Below are positions 1 to 12,958 of a stretch of DNA of 64,000 nucleotides, in pieces; within the stretch, counting starts at the first letter, position 1; each line of letters begins with the position of its first letter. The notes under the pieces were generated by a model. The model worked only from the letters and a program-made list of their open reading frames with translations, did no database searches and was not told the origin of the DNA. Both the position numbers and the translations under genes were made by a program. Origin of the DNA: Aspergillus flavus (Eukaryota; Ascomycota; Eurotiomycetes; Eurotiales; Aspergillaceae); assembly GCF_009017415.1 (NCBI RefSeq), contig NC_092406.1:2046001-2110000 (forward strand), read 5' to 3'.

Positions 1-2246
1 TTCTCACCAAGAGTAAGACGTCCGTTGACGTGAAGGGGCTCCGAACCCTGTTCAGGAGCGGTGAAGTCCGAGTATTGGTCGACGAAACACTGGGCTCGCT
101 CTTCGAACGCGTCGACCGTCTTGTCATCCCACCAATCAGTATAGTTTCCAGTCTCGTCATAGTGTCTACCTGTCGAATCGAACGCTATTGCAGCAGTGTA
201 AGCCAATGTGTCCTCCATTTGCGCCAAGCATGCATGTTGTCTCGTTACTTACCATGTGACAGTTCGTGTCCACTGACAGCTCCAAACGCTCCATAAGCCA
301 GGTATAAAGGAGCAGACGGCCCGTAAAATGCTGGCGGTTGCATAATCCCGGCAGGGAAAACGATCTCATTGCCAGGAGGGTTGTAATAGGCATTCACGGT
401 GGGCGCAGTCATGCCCCATTCATTTCTATCTGTCGGTTTTCCTAGCTTCGACCATTCATTGTGTAGGTCAAACTTCGCGGCGGCGACCGTATTCTCGAAG
501 AAAGTTTCGTTGGTTACCCTCAGGCGTTGATAGTACTTCTCCACGTCTCCTGGGTCCATCACATTAGGACTTTTTGTGGGATAGCCAATCTTCTGAACAA
601 TGTTGCCGACTTTCTTGATCGCCAGATCTCTCACTTCGGAGGGCATCCAGCTTGTCTGGCGTAAGGTATACACGAATCGCTCCTTGATGTCCGACACTAT
701 CTGATCGCCGAGTTCCTTCGACGCTTCCGAGAATGAATCAAGAACGTAAAATCGGCTCAACGTCCAGCCAAGGCTACTGTCCAGGGACTTGATGCATTTT
801 CGCCATCTTTCTTCTGTGGCCTGCGGGTCCTTTCCTGCAAGCCTATTGTTGAATTCACGAAGAGGCTGGATTTTCGGGTCTTCTATTTCATCTGCGTACG
901 TCTGGATGATTTTCCAGTTGAAATAAAGATCAATGACCTCTCTTGGAGTATCGTTTAAAATGGATGATAACGCTTTCATGTAGGACGGAGATCCTACTAT
1001 CAAACGGTCACTCCTATAATCCGATGGTGCCAGAGCTGATATAATGTCTGACATGGAGATTTGTGGGAGAAGAGATTGTGTCTCCTCAATGGTCCGCGGG
1101 TTATAGGACTTGGTCACATCTTCCTGGCTTTGTGTGTCCGGGGTAACATCTGCTATTTTCGCTTCGAAAGTAACGACGTCGCGCAGATGGTGCTTTGTCC
1201 CGCTACTAGAGGCAAATTCCCCAAGCACTTTCTCCACCACCGTAGTGTATTCTTTGACAGTTTCCGTACTGTTATAGTATTCCCTTGCTGGAAGTCCGAT
1301 CTCACCAAGTGGATTAACAAAGATTGCGACCGAGTCCGGGTCACGATCGTCAGACTATAAGTGTAAGGCAGGTTCAAAACCAATAAGGAGCGTGGATTAC
1401 TCACAGCAACAAACGGGGATACCAGGGCCTCGACACCGGATTCCATGAGGTAGAGTATTGCTTTTGTTAGGTCGGCATCCGATCCTTTAAGTGAGATCGA
1501 GTCTCGGCTGTATATCTTCTCGAACTCGGCCAGCATGTTATCAAGCGGTTTGCTTCCCCGCTTGGTGACCGTCGACTCGTCCATACAAGCAGTGTATGCT
1601 GCCTTCAATTTCTCAAAATTGTTTGAGTCAGCTGGATCCGAAGGTTTTGAGGAGCTAAGCAAGTGACGAAGGCGTGTCTGCGCATTTTCACTCATCATAG
1701 TCCCCGCAAATATGGCGCCTTGGTCAGGGCGCATGTCGTGCCGTTCTCTCCACCCCCCGCAGACATACTGATCGAAATCGGTGCAGGGATTAATTTGATC
1801 ATAATTCGGGTCGAGGTTATAGAGAATCTCAGATGCGGCGTGTACACACTCGGGGGTCTCACAAATCGAGGTTGTCACAGGACGCGGAGGAACGCTTTCA
1901 GATGGTCCGTCTGATATAACCAGCCACTAGGTCAGAGAAAGTGCGATGGCAAGGGCAACGGTGACGTACCAGGAATTATAGACCAAAAATAATAGGAGAC
2001 TGAAATGAATGACAGAATTGCAAATGTTGTACAGCGGGCGAGTGAGAACCACGATGCTTGGTTCCTCAGAGGGCCCTCCCGAAGCTCACGAACATGGGCT
2101 TCGGCATCTTCGGGATATCCCAGAAGCGGTCGGCTCTTCTCAAGCTCGGGCGTCGAAATGTCTCGCAAGAGGGAGGTACTTTTAAGTTCCTCATCACTGG
2201 TATATGCATGATAAGCACCCTGCTGTCCAATGGGAGGATTGACTTG
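1..2246 (-). CDS. M13-family zinc metalloprotease (neprilysin/ECE-like), 3' end missing
   Basis: This is a type II membrane metallopeptidase of the M13 (neprilysin) family; the family cleaves peptides outside the cytosol. A short N-terminal tail is followed by one hydrophobic segment (around CTTFAILSFISVSYYFW) and then the M13 N-terminal motif (CETPECVHAAS). The zinc motif HELSH is followed by FDSTGRHYD and NYTDWW. The reading runs off the window edge at LTLGEN, just where the third zinc ligand motif (GENxAD) begins, so the C-terminal part is missing. Exons by splice logic are about 2246-1970, 1910-1405, 1354-253 and 184-1. The first of these has no ATG in frame, so an upstream exon must supply the start; an ATG at 2374 is one weak candidate. 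Family assignment is firm, the 5' end is not. Confidence 0.88.
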
Positions 2247-4845
2247 CTAACCTTGTAAGGGGGGAGCTGGGCATGCTGTCCTGCAGGCCGTGCATCTCAC
2301 CTTTCACACGAGGCACAATCACATCCAATGGTACAAGATAATGAAGATCCCACTAGTCTGCAATATAAATTCATATAGATGCCTTGCCTGGCACCGTCGA
2401 GAAGCATTTAAGGGGAAGGAGATAAATTAGGAGGTATGGTCGTTGTTTCACATCCATTGATGGCGTCACATGTTTATCATTGATGAGTCAGCTTTCTATC
2501 GTACGCTCAGAAATGCCGACACTAAGTGTTCCTTTATGTTTGCTTTGCTAGAAGAACATTCGCTTTTAAGAGAGAAGATGAAGTTTAAAGTGAACTCCAT
2601 CTAGTACGACTGACGTTATTTCAAAGAACAATCTTCCGGATGCATATGAACGGTAGAAAGTCTACCCTACCTACTCGACTACCCGTAGCACCACAACCCA
2701 GACACTCGTTTAATTGGACGAAAACGAAACCCCCACAACTCCTTTAAGCTTATGTCAAATTAGCTCAACGTTGACGGCATTCTCCCGGGTTGCATGTCCT
2801 GTAGTACCTAAAGATATTTTATGGCAGGAGCTGTCTAGCCGACAGTTTAAGGGATACACACCAATATGGGCATGACAATCTGGGATATGAGCACATCGGC
2901 GTCATCACAGCTCGCCATGTCAACCAAGACATATACGAATCCCTGACCAAGTTTGGTCAGTTCTTCACAGTGTCTAAGATATACCCTGATCTCTCACAAC
3001 GCCATGGCTAGCAAACCTCGTTTCCCAGTGTCAGTGAGGAAGCATGGCTTTACTCCGTACTGTACTGGTAACGCTTTTAGTCCCCACTTAGGCATGATGT
3101 ATCTCGTAGGGCTTCTGCTCGGTGCCGGGTGAAGGAATATATCACAACGCACCTTGTCAACTTGGCAAGTAAAACCTAGTACGAGGATGATATAGTCTTA
3201 GTTCCTAATAACTCTCTATGAGAGCATAAGGAGAGCATATCCCGAATTCAGTTAGGTGTTTCTGCTTGTTACTCCAGTTTAAATACGAACAGCTCCCCAA
3301 CCAGGCGGAAATGCCTCGCACAATGTTCGGGATTTGGGATCATCGAAAACGGTATATTTACCAATGAAATAGTGATAGGTGGCTCCACAGCGGAGAAGAG
3401 ACCATTGGGATTGGTTAGAGACAAAAACGTTGGTAAAGCGACTGGTCTAGAATGATATCCAACATTGTTGGCCTCATTTCCTATCTCCATAGCGGTATAT
3501 GATCTGCGGGCCATGAATTCTTCAGTAAACTAGGACAGCTATTTTGTTTTTTTGTTTTTTTTTCCTTTCACTTATTTTATAAAATCTTCTAGAGTATTCT
3601 AGAGTCAGTACTGGTTGTGTGGAGTACAAGTACTGATGTTGGCACTCGCAGTGGTATATGTCAGATTGTCTAAATACCAATCGGCAATGGATCCAATCTA
3701 TCATATAGATGAGACACGGTGATTGAGCGAATAACCTTGTTTTTGCCTTTTTTCCCGGCATTCCGCTGTAGAAGGGAGAATGTGTCTAACCAGGAGACAC
3801 CCAAGTCGTTAAGGTTGGGGAAACAGGGGACCTATAGCAGTTGAACATATTGGCTTGGCTCGTGAGCGGAAGAAGCCACGCGAGAAATTAGACCCAACTC
3901 TAACCGGTCCAGCCAATAATCCGTACGAATATGAATTGCCGGCAGACACGGACTGCCGTTTCTAGAACTCTTCCGACTCGGACGAGACTGACAAGGATTG
4001 AAGAAAACATTGGAGTCTGAGCGCTTCCACTGCCACGCGAGACACTCAGCATTGTGATCCATCATAAGTTTGCAGTACATATCGTATACCTTCTGACAGG
4101 TGTGCCCTGTCGAGAGGGTTGCCTTGGAAGGCAATATCATTGGCGGCAACGGCATGGCATGGATCAGGGTTATGAAAACTTTCAGTGAAAGCACTCCGTC
4201 TGGGCTGTGGGGCTGCAAAAGTGAAACATGATGTGGACGAGGATCATTTGCTTCTTTAGGCAATCAAGAACACATGGCTTGAGGGGTCATGTCATGTTCT
4301 TCACTCGAGTTGCACGTCTAAGACAATTGGTAAGAGCCAATAGCAATGGACTTAACCTGTCAAGTTTGGGCTTGGGAGGCCTCAAGACATGCAGAAGACG
4401 TCCTAAATTAAGCTAAGATAAACGCAGGAGAGACCAATAGTGTCCCATGCTTCAAGTCAACATAGTGCACCAGGTAAGCACCGTTTCCTAAGTACATCTA
4501 TTTTAGGGGGAAGAAACGAAATGAAAGGCTAGGTCTGGCACTGGGGAGCTTCAGTGTTGACCTTCAAACTATTAATCGACGTCGAGTGCATGCTGAGATA
4601 AGCTTTATGCATAGTGTGATGTTAAAAAATATATCCAGAATATATATTAGATATTGTTCAGTGTTAGGTCTGTTAAAAGCCATCAGGCACATGATGTTTA
4701 GTGATGACCCGTTGTCCTATTTTCAACTAAGCGCAGGCAGAACTAGCTGGTGCTGCAGAATGTAGCCTACACAAATTGCAGTAACCCTTGTCACTCGTTC
4801 CCGTTGTAGCTAGTGACCCCGTAAAGTTGCTTAATTCGTACAATG

Positions 4846-4861
4846 TACTCCGTACGGAGTA
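4846..4861. repeat. Perfect 16-bp palindrome TACTCCGTACGGAGTA
   Basis: Two inverted copies of TACTCCGTA overlap to form a perfect palindrome. Single copies lie at 3051-3059, 5777-5785 and 5819-5827 (plus orientation) and at 16499-16507 (minus orientation). All are in non-coding sequence. Function is unknown. Confidence 0.8.
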
Positions 4862-7800
4862 TGGATATAACTACATGCATGTACATACATGTCCTTCCGT
4901 AAGTTCATCCACCCGAGGGTAGTCCGAGTATTATATCGATAAATTATCAATAATCCAGACATACTGTGAATTCGAGATTACAGGCTACTCTACGAAATTT
5001 ACCCAAATAACAAAATAAATAAATAGATAAAAATATATAAAAAGAACATATTAATTCAAACCCCACAAGGGTAGGAAAACAAGAATAAACATCGATACAT
5101 TAACTACTATTTATTTGATCCATCAAAGAGATCCCGCGGACGTGTCATGCATGGCATTGTTTACCTGTCCGAGATGAGGTCAATCATTGTTTGCTCGGGA
5201 CTCGTAAAGATTGTGATGAATGGAATGGGTCCTGGCGGCCGGACCTTGACTGCCCCCTGCCTTAGTGTCGGAGCGGTGGCCCTGTTCGTCGTAAAGCTGA
5301 AACCGGAAGAATGAAATCCGATGCACCGGATGACCCACATGCGGATTTCAAGGAGTTCTGGGGTTTTTCGGTATCGTGGTTGTTTCTCCCCAGGGCTTTT
5401 TCAAGGAGGAGGAATTGCTTCTTTTTGTGTTCTTCTTGATTTATCTGTCTGAAAGTTTGGATATTATCGCCTACCAAACTTTTCATTGCGGGAGGGCACA
5501 GATCTTGGAATAAAGTTTGCGATTCGAACAATATTTAGACTTTCCATGGTTTCTTCAGGCGAGAGAACCATCCGTCGGAGTGATGATTTTAGGGGGGAGC
5601 GGCCGGTACTCAGTGATACCACAGAGCAGGTGTTGGTCCCTACCATGGACCTGGGACCACCCGCAATGACTCGAGAGCTATGTCTTTTTCACCAATAATA
5701 CCAAGGTTTATAGGATGATCATTACGGTGTTCGTGTATTATTGGCTGTCCTTGTTGAGAGTCATGATTTTTGCGTCTACTCCGTATGTTCTATAATTACG
5801 GGGATTATTCCTTTTATATACTCCGTATGTTTAATGGGGCGATCTTGCCATCTAATTAATTACCTAGGTTACGTTTTGAGTAATGGTTATAAGCGAGGTG
5901 GATGAAGTTTTAGGTTCTAAGGGATCATTTATGGACAAACTCTCCAAACAGTCATACGAATCATTCCTGATCAATTTTATTATTCTGATCTATCGGGAAC
6001 GGATTTACGAGCTCATTTCTAACCAGCCCCATAATCCCCTTCCCCAATATCCTCGGCAAAAGGAATTCAAAATACGAAAGCCAGGAATTTCCACTACCAC
6101 ACAATGGGAATGAAATATCACATCGATAGTGCTGGGTACTAGTGAAAGTTCTTATCTGCCGTAATAGAATCGGCGAAGAAGCAGCCCTTGTTATTCTAGC
6201 AAACATTCGTCGATCCGTGCGTCGCATCCGTACCTCGTGGCAATGTTCGGTTGCAGGTACTGGCAGGAAGGGGGGGCGAGTGGGAACCAGTGGAAATTTT
6301 GGATCGGAGACTCCGGCTAGGCTATGTGCATTGTGCGTTGTGGTACTCTGTAGGAGTGACGGAGTTAACTTCGTAACCAACATACCGGTGCTGAGACTAT
6401 AGGGATAAACCCTTAGGTAATCATCATGCAATCACCTTATCAAGTTATCTATGTTTGTACTGTGTGAGATGGGATTCTAAGTTAGTATTGAGAGGACCAT
6501 TTCAATACTAATACTATTATTAAAAGGACATGTCCAGGATTTGGAACTTTCTTTTATGGCTAGTGAGATGTTCGAGAAGGAGGGGGAACAAAGTGCCGAC
6601 AGGGTAATACGTAGGTATTGATTTACATGGTAGATAAGTCGTAGCTGCATACTCTGTACCTACAAGGCAGCTAGCGACCGAGTTGAGGCTAAGGAATCGT
6701 CCCAGGGTGGAACACTTTAAATTTTTTTTTTCTTTTCTCTGTATTTTTCGAAAGTCCCAAGAGAGTTAAGGTCACACAATAAGCAAGCTGTATTTTGTGA
6801 ATGGCTTTTCTTTTCGAGTGGATTTGGGGGTAGTCCACTCACATGTTAATTTTGACTTTTACGTTATTTGATATTATTAATCTTAAATTAATATTGTTGT
6901 TATTTTCTTCCCTCCCTATGTTGAAGTAAAATTCGCTTTGAGAGGCGAAAGAGGTACCTCGCTGGTACTAAAAGGTAACAATGGGTTGTTACCCGCCGAG
7001 GCTAATGACACTAACTTTTGCTAAGAACGGAGATGCTGCGGATACTAAAGAAGTTACGGACGACACATGCCACGCGCATCTCCTGGTGCTAGAGATCTAG
7101 CATTTACATTCTTGGTTCTAGTGCCAGGGCCACCCAACTCCAGAACCAAACTAACGAACTAACCAAAAGTCCAGTGCAGGATGATGACTCCAAAAGTACC
7201 TAAAAAGACTTAGTTATTCTTACCCGCGCGCTTTGAAAATGGGTCCCCCTCTTCCACTCTCTTACTCCGATCGGAATTGATTGAATATAACTAACAGATT
7301 GCGCGACATTACCACGGCTACTACGTACTCGTTCCCTACTGACAGTTGCTCCTGGTGTTCTCTTCCTTTCTCTTCTACCCACCCCCACCCCACTTGTGTC
7401 CCTTCTTCCCGCTCCCTGAATCGATTTCTGTGGCACGGCAGCGATGTACCACTTGTGGCTATTAATCTTATTATATTGATATCCGGAGCGTTTTTTCCCT
7501 TTACTCCCCCCTCTCTCCTCCTCGTTGTCGCTTACCTACTGCTACCAACGTTCTCATCCTGTCTCAACGCCTCTAAGAGTCGTTGACGCAATTAAAATCC
7601 CGCTTTGAGAGCGGTCGATCAACCACTACTGGACAGGACATTCTTTTGCGCTTTTTGACGTCCCTCATTGGTTTCGGCCGACGTCGCATAAGCTCGTACC
7701 TCAACTCAATCTTTCGCAAACCTCCACACATGAGCCTCCGCTTTGCTATCATCACTCGGTCTTGACTAGGACTAAACTTACTAGTGGCAACATCTCGCAG

Positions 7801-8291
7801 AACCCTTCTGTATTCCCTATTCTTTCTTCAATTTCGCGCTTGGAGTTGGCCGTTTCCGTCACTGGGTAGCTGTGCTGTCTCTGGGATTCTCTGTCTCTAA
7901 TTAATTCGGGGTAATCGGCTATCGGATAGCCTGGCTGTGATTTTCCGACATTATCACATTTGTCGAGCAGTCCTACAATCGTCTGGACTTCAACCGGCAG
8001 CTCTATTCAGGTTTCTGTGACATCAGGGTGCTGTGTCGTACGAACGGAACGCCAGAAGCCACCTCTCGAGTAACTGTTTCAGCTGGAGTTCTGACTGTCG
8101 CCATTTGATCGCAACTAGAGGCACGCGCGTGTTTTCTTTTTGCATTTGTTTCGCTATTTAATTCCACCATCCTAAAATAATACTATTACTACAACAAATC
8201 GGTTAGTTGCTCTCCCGGCAAAGATAGCCTGCCCACTCGTATTCTGTGTTGGTGGTCGTCGCATGTCTTAAAGATCACCTTTTGAGTGGTC

Positions 8292-8390
8292 ATGAGCATT
8301 TGTCAGGCGTGTCCCCTGATTCACCTGCTGCCATTGGACTTCGCCCGTTCCCCTCCCATGTGTACACCAACGCTGAAGTTCTTAAACTAA
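8292..8390 (+). promoter_or_regulatory. Upstream ORF in the leader of the Galpha gene
   Basis: A 32-codon ATG-initiated frame lies about 60 nt before the Galpha start. A two-codon ATG-stop frame sits just upstream (8263-8271). If both are in the mature leader they could lower translation. The transcription start and any leader introns are unknown. Confidence 0.35.
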
Positions 8391-8452
8391 TTGGCACCTT
8401 CAGAGGTCGTGACAAAGGGTCTTCCTATAAGTGAGAGAAAATCATAGACAAC

Positions 8453-9776
8453 ATGGGTTGTATGGGCTCAAAGCCCGTTGACACAACGGATAAGGATGCG
8501 TTACAACGAAATGCTCGGATAGACAAGGTCCTGAAGAATGACAAAAAAGTGATGGATAGGACTATCAAGATTCTCCTTCTCGGTAAGTCTCCGGACAAGT
8601 TTATCTCGGCAATGTGTATTCACAGACCATTAGGTGCTGGCGAATCAGGAAAATCAACAATCATAAAACAAATGCGCATCATCCATTCTGGGGGATTTCC
8701 TGACGATGAACGCCGTCAAACGCGTGCAGTAATCTATTCCAATGTTGTCATTGCATTCAAGGTTTTGCTGGATATTATGCGCACGGAAAGCATCGAGTTT
8801 GAGCAAGAGAAGACAAAGGTAAATAAGAATTGGCATTGTTCCACACCTCACCCTATTTGCATCCTGTTTGAAGCAATAGCTAATCTTTGATACCAACCCC
8901 CAGCCACTTGCGGATTATATGGATACTCTGGAGTCTGACGTGGGCTCAGATGAAGCATTTTCCGACCTCAAGGTTCGCGATGCCATGAGAGACATGTGGA
9001 ATGATGCAGGGGTGCAAAAGGCTGTCGCTAGAGGGCATGAATTTGCTCTACACGATAATCTGCATTAGTGCGTACCGATCTCCTAACAATAAAACAGACG
9101 GTTGTTGACCTTCATATAGCTTCTTTGATTCACTTGACCGGATATTCGCGCCTGGCTGGCTTCCAGACAATCAGGACATGCTCCAAGCGCGTTTGCGAAC
9201 CACAGGAATTACAGAGACTTTATTTGAACTTGGCCAAATGAACTTCCGAATGATGGATGTTGGTGGCCAACGGTCTGAGCGCAAGAAGTGGATCCATTGT
9301 TTTGAGGGTGTGCAGTGTCTTCTCTTCATGGTAGCCTTATCAGGCTACGACCAGTGCTTAGTGGAGGATCAGAACGCTGTAAGAATCTTGCGCCCCCTTC
9401 CAGATCTGACACATCTAACGCAGTCTGTTAACAGAACCAAATGCACGAGGCCATGATGCTGTTCGAGTCATTGGTTAACGGAGAATGGTTCAAGCGCAAG
9501 CCCATCATTCTTTTCCTAAACAAGATCGATCTCTTCAAGGGCAAACTAAGTGTCTCCCCCGTGTCTAAACACTTTCCGGATTACAACGGTTCGAATACGG
9601 ACTTTGATGCTGCGGCAAGATATTTCGCTGACAGGTTCCGCGGCATCAATCGTATCCCCGACCGAGAGATCTACATCCATTACACTAATGCGACTGATAC
9701 AACATTGCTGAAAGCAACCATGGATTCGGTGCAAGACATGATCATTCAAAAGAATCTGCACACTCTTATCTTATGA
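8453..9776 (+). CDS. ganA: Heterotrimeric G-protein alpha subunit, GanA-like
   Basis: This is a GTP-binding alpha subunit that relays signals from seven-transmembrane receptors at the plasma membrane. Five exons (8453-8582, 8634-8818, 8904-9067, 9120-9378, 9435-9776) give 359 aa. It starts MGCMGSK, with Gly2 and Cys3 as myristoylation and palmitoylation sites. The P-loop GAGESGKS spans residues 44-51 and is split by intron 1 after the first base of Gly44. The arginine-finger region RLRTTGIT, switch [10 protein letters not shown] and the guanine-specificity motif NKID are all present. The C-terminus (HTLIL) lacks the cysteine four residues from the end that pertussis toxin modifies in Gi-type subunits. 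It differs from the FadA type (MGCGMST start) and the GanB type (MGACMS start). I therefore infer the third Aspergillus class, GanA; the family is certain, the symbol less so. Confidence 0.93.
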
Positions 9777-10830
9777 TAATTAATGTTTTATCAGAGACGA
9801 TTGGCTTCCACGATAATTTCCGCGAGCCTGAGACTATTCTAATCACTCAGCATTCCACGTTGCATTTTCCGAGCGTTTCCCCTTTCTACGACACTTTGGC
9901 CCTCTCCTTAGCCTTGAATTATTCTTGCCCTTTTCTTTTCTTTTCGTCCTACATGCATCGAGGAAGCGGTCTTGGTCGACTCTGTGCTACAGTTCTACTA
10001 TGCCACACTGCATGAAAAGCTTACACTACTACATGGTGCTTCATTTGGTTCGGTTCAGCGACGAGTTTCTTTCCTTTTACGCCATGCAGATTGATACCAT
10101 TCTATTCTTCTATTCTCTTTTCTCTCGTCATTCATTATGTCTGGCGGTTTCCATGGCTACTTGCCTTTTTTGTCTTTTTACGCTGTAATACATTGTGGCG
10201 AAGCCTTCGGCATTTTGTTCTCATAATATCTAGTTTCAATCTTACGAATATTGTCAATCCGATCTGGGCTGAAGTGTCTATGGGTGAGGATTTCTTGTTT
10301 CCTGGTGTTAATTGGGACTGGTGCGTTTGTCTTTGTGAAGATAGCAACCTATTCCTCTTTGAGATGCAGCTGTGTAGGTACTAGCGTTCTCTTTCTCACT
10401 CTTGGAGGTATTGACTTTCTCTTGTTCTGGTTGCAAGGAGGTTGTTTTGGAATAGTTTCAGGGTTATGAGCAATATCTTGTTGATTAGGTTGCGTGAGAT
10501 GAAGCAAAACCCTCCCACGGCAGCTCAACGCGTACCAGTCCGGTGCCATGTTCAAGGGTACAAGTTCTACCTTTGTAACCTGAGGCTTTGTCAATTCAGT
10601 ATCACCGACATTATAACGTTTAGTACAAGTAAACTCATGAAGAGGTGGGATGATCAGTCTATCATTGGACGATCTGCTATTCATGCCTCAGGTGTCTAAT
10701 GCGGAAGGAGCTTTACCGGATTAGGCTTCCGCCTGATCGGCTCAACTTCGAATTCGCCTCAGACGACTTCTAACCGGCGTTGTTCCCGACATACTCGTCA
10801 CCCAGTTTCTGGGCTATTCGACGTCGGAAA
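9777..10830. other. Intergenic: Galpha 3' region and mS38 promoter
   Basis: The sequence is T-rich and holds several short overlapping open frames with low-complexity hydrophobic translations. No homology or splice pattern supports a gene. It most likely holds the 3' UTR of the Galpha gene and the promoter of the next gene. Confidence 0.6.
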
Positions 10831-11963
10831 ATGCTGTCATCTTCGTTACGCCGGGCTGCATGGGCTCCTATTGCCCCCATCACCGGCATCGCTCGCTCGT
10901 CCAGTCAAGCTCTTCCAGCTTCCTCTAATACCCTCTTAGGCGCGGCACAGCATGTCCGTCAGCGCCGTTACTCCTCATCTTCTTCTTCAAAGCCCAGCGA
11001 CGGTTCCAGAAAAGTCGACGCTTCTTCTCAGACCCCCGCAAAGGGCGTGAATGCAAGCGAAAAGCGTGAGGGTAAGGCTTCCAGACGAAGGGGAAAAGAT
11101 AGCAGTGGCCGCAACGGCTCCAAGTCGAACCAGCATACGGTCTTCTCGAGACTGCCTAGCGTTCCCTCCACCCAACACCTTCAACCCCATGGTGAGTAGA
11201 GATAGCACCAAGGAGGCGGATAAGGGTCCTAGATTGTCCTGTGGCTAACTTTTTTCCTCGCGGAGCAGATGTTCATGTAGCTTCATTCTTTTCTATCCAT
11301 CGACCTATCTCCGTTTCGACCACTGTTCCTCCTCCTTCTAGCCCTGAAGCATTTGATGCCATATTCACCGCGAAGAAATCCACGAAACATGAATCGGATG
11401 ATGTGATTTTCACTCTATCCTCTACCGTCAACTCCATGGAGAACCCTGCCTATCACCTAGGTGAACAAGAAGGCTCTCTGAACCACTTCGATATGGAGGG
11501 TAACCAGCTCGACGGAATGAACATGGCGGAACTGAAGGTTTCCGTGGAGGAGCTCACAAGACGACTTCGTCCATTCCACCCCCCGCCGCCACCGGTTCCC
11601 TTCGATGAAGCGAAAGATGCCGGTGCCGTGGAGTCGGAAAACTTCTCTCCCCGCGAAACCAGTTACTCCACCGTTTTGACCATCCATGAGTCCACACATG
11701 CGGACGGTCGCAAGACGTACGAAGCCCATACGGGTCCTTTCGTCCGCTCTCCGGATATGGACGCTCCTGGCGCCGGTGAGAATGAAGCCATCATCGACGT
11801 ACCGTCCCAGCCCGGAACCACCTACATTGAGCGCCTACGCAACAACCGTACCATGCAAGCGATCAGCACCAAGAGACGGCGTAAGCTGAAGATGAAGAAG
11901 CACAAGTACAAGAAGCTTTTGCGGAATACGAGGACCTTGCGTCGCAAGCTTGACAAGGCTTAA
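10831..11963 (+). CDS. cox24: Mitochondrial small-subunit ribosomal protein mS38 (Cox24/AURKAIP1 family)
   Basis: This is a mitochondrial ribosome protein; yeast Cox24/Qri5 is needed for mitochondrial translation and cytochrome oxidase. Two exons (10831-11191 and 11269-11963) give 351 aa. The N-terminus (MLSSSLRRAAWAPIAP, then RQRRYSSSS) is an arginine- and serine-rich mitochondrial targeting sequence. The middle is low in complexity and includes a proline run (PPPPPVPF). The last 35 or so residues carry the family signature, a very basic block with RRRKLKMKKHKYKK and RTLRRKLDK. The ATG at 10831 was chosen because the frame upstream has only non-ATG starts. The identity rests on the C-terminal motif; the rest is poorly conserved in the family. 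Confidence 0.85.
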
Positions 11964-12958
11964 TCGGGATTTCCCTATTACAATCTCCTTCCTCCTGCAC
12001 TGCCACCTTCTGATCGCCTTCCCTCAAGTCTCATGGCATTTTGGAGTTGAACATCGCCATATTGTCGGACTTGAAACCGGTTGGTGATTCCCTGGGTGTT
12101 TTTTTCGTGTCCGTCCTCATGGCTCCCACGGCATATTCATATCCTTGAATATTGCACTTTTCCTATGCATTGTCCACTCTATAGACAGTATCATTTACAT
12201 AGCTATCTTTTATATCACCTTGTTTGATCGTTGAAGATGGACATATAGCTCTGTATTTTTAATGTGATTATTCGACGCAAAGCTCGAATTGCATCTTGTA
12301 CTACCAGATATAATGTAACAGTCAACGGTTACACCCATTACAGCATAGAAAACTATATGCGTAGCAAATTTGTAAGAGTAATGGATATACTTCCAAATGT
12401 GATACATGTAAAAAAGAGAACTTGATATCTTTAGACTGCAAAAATTTTACTATATCAGCATATCAACCCGCACGGATGCACGGGTTAGAATGCACCAAAA
12501 TAATAGTATGAGGTCTTTTGATTCCAAATAACAGAGAAAATCCCGAATCGAATCTTGAAAGCGAGTAATAGCTCGAACACAAACAGCAAATAACCGCATA
12601 AACAGCATATCAGCATTGCAATGTAAATGATCCAGTCCAGGACCACAGCGACTCCAATAAAGTACAGGTACAGCGCAGGCTTCCGCCATGCGATGTATCT
12701 ACCACGACTACCCACACATCATCCTACCATACAGCCTCAGCCTGTATGTCAGAATCATAATTCTTGACAGTTGAAGATAAGCCAAAGTTCCTTCCCCATT
12801 TCATCTGCCGTTTATCTCGGCTCTCGCGACAATATGAGAACGTTCTTGTTCAGGAGAGCAAGGCGTTTACCACGTCACATTGACCAATCCAAACCAATAT
12901 ACTCCGTGCGCGAAGAGGATTAATGAGAAGATCTCGCACAACGATTGTCAAATATGAC
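11964..12958. other. Convergent intergenic region
   Basis: This is non-coding sequence between two genes pointing at each other. It should hold both 3' UTRs. Minus-strand hydrophobic frames at 12450-12715 overlap each other and look like chance products of T-rich DNA. Confidence 0.6.

Larger units (their letters stand above)
2250..8452. other. 6.2 kb gene-poor stretch
   Basis: No convincing gene is visible. Short open frames at 3269-3514, 3832-4263 and 5961-6431 (minus strand) match no family I know and lack clear splice or codon signals. A stretch near 2868-3010 (plus) reads like coding sequence but then runs into stops, so it may be a relic. AT-rich patches lie at about 4900-5110 and 6830-6910. 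Four sites of the motif TACTCCGTA lie here, one of them as a perfect palindrome. The last 1 kb or so is pyrimidine-rich and is probably the promoter and leader of the downstream Galpha gene. Confidence 0.6.

Noticed and set aside
12450..12715. Two overlapping hydrophobic minus-strand frames
   Set aside because: Low-information sequence between convergent genes, with no start context or relatives that I recognise.
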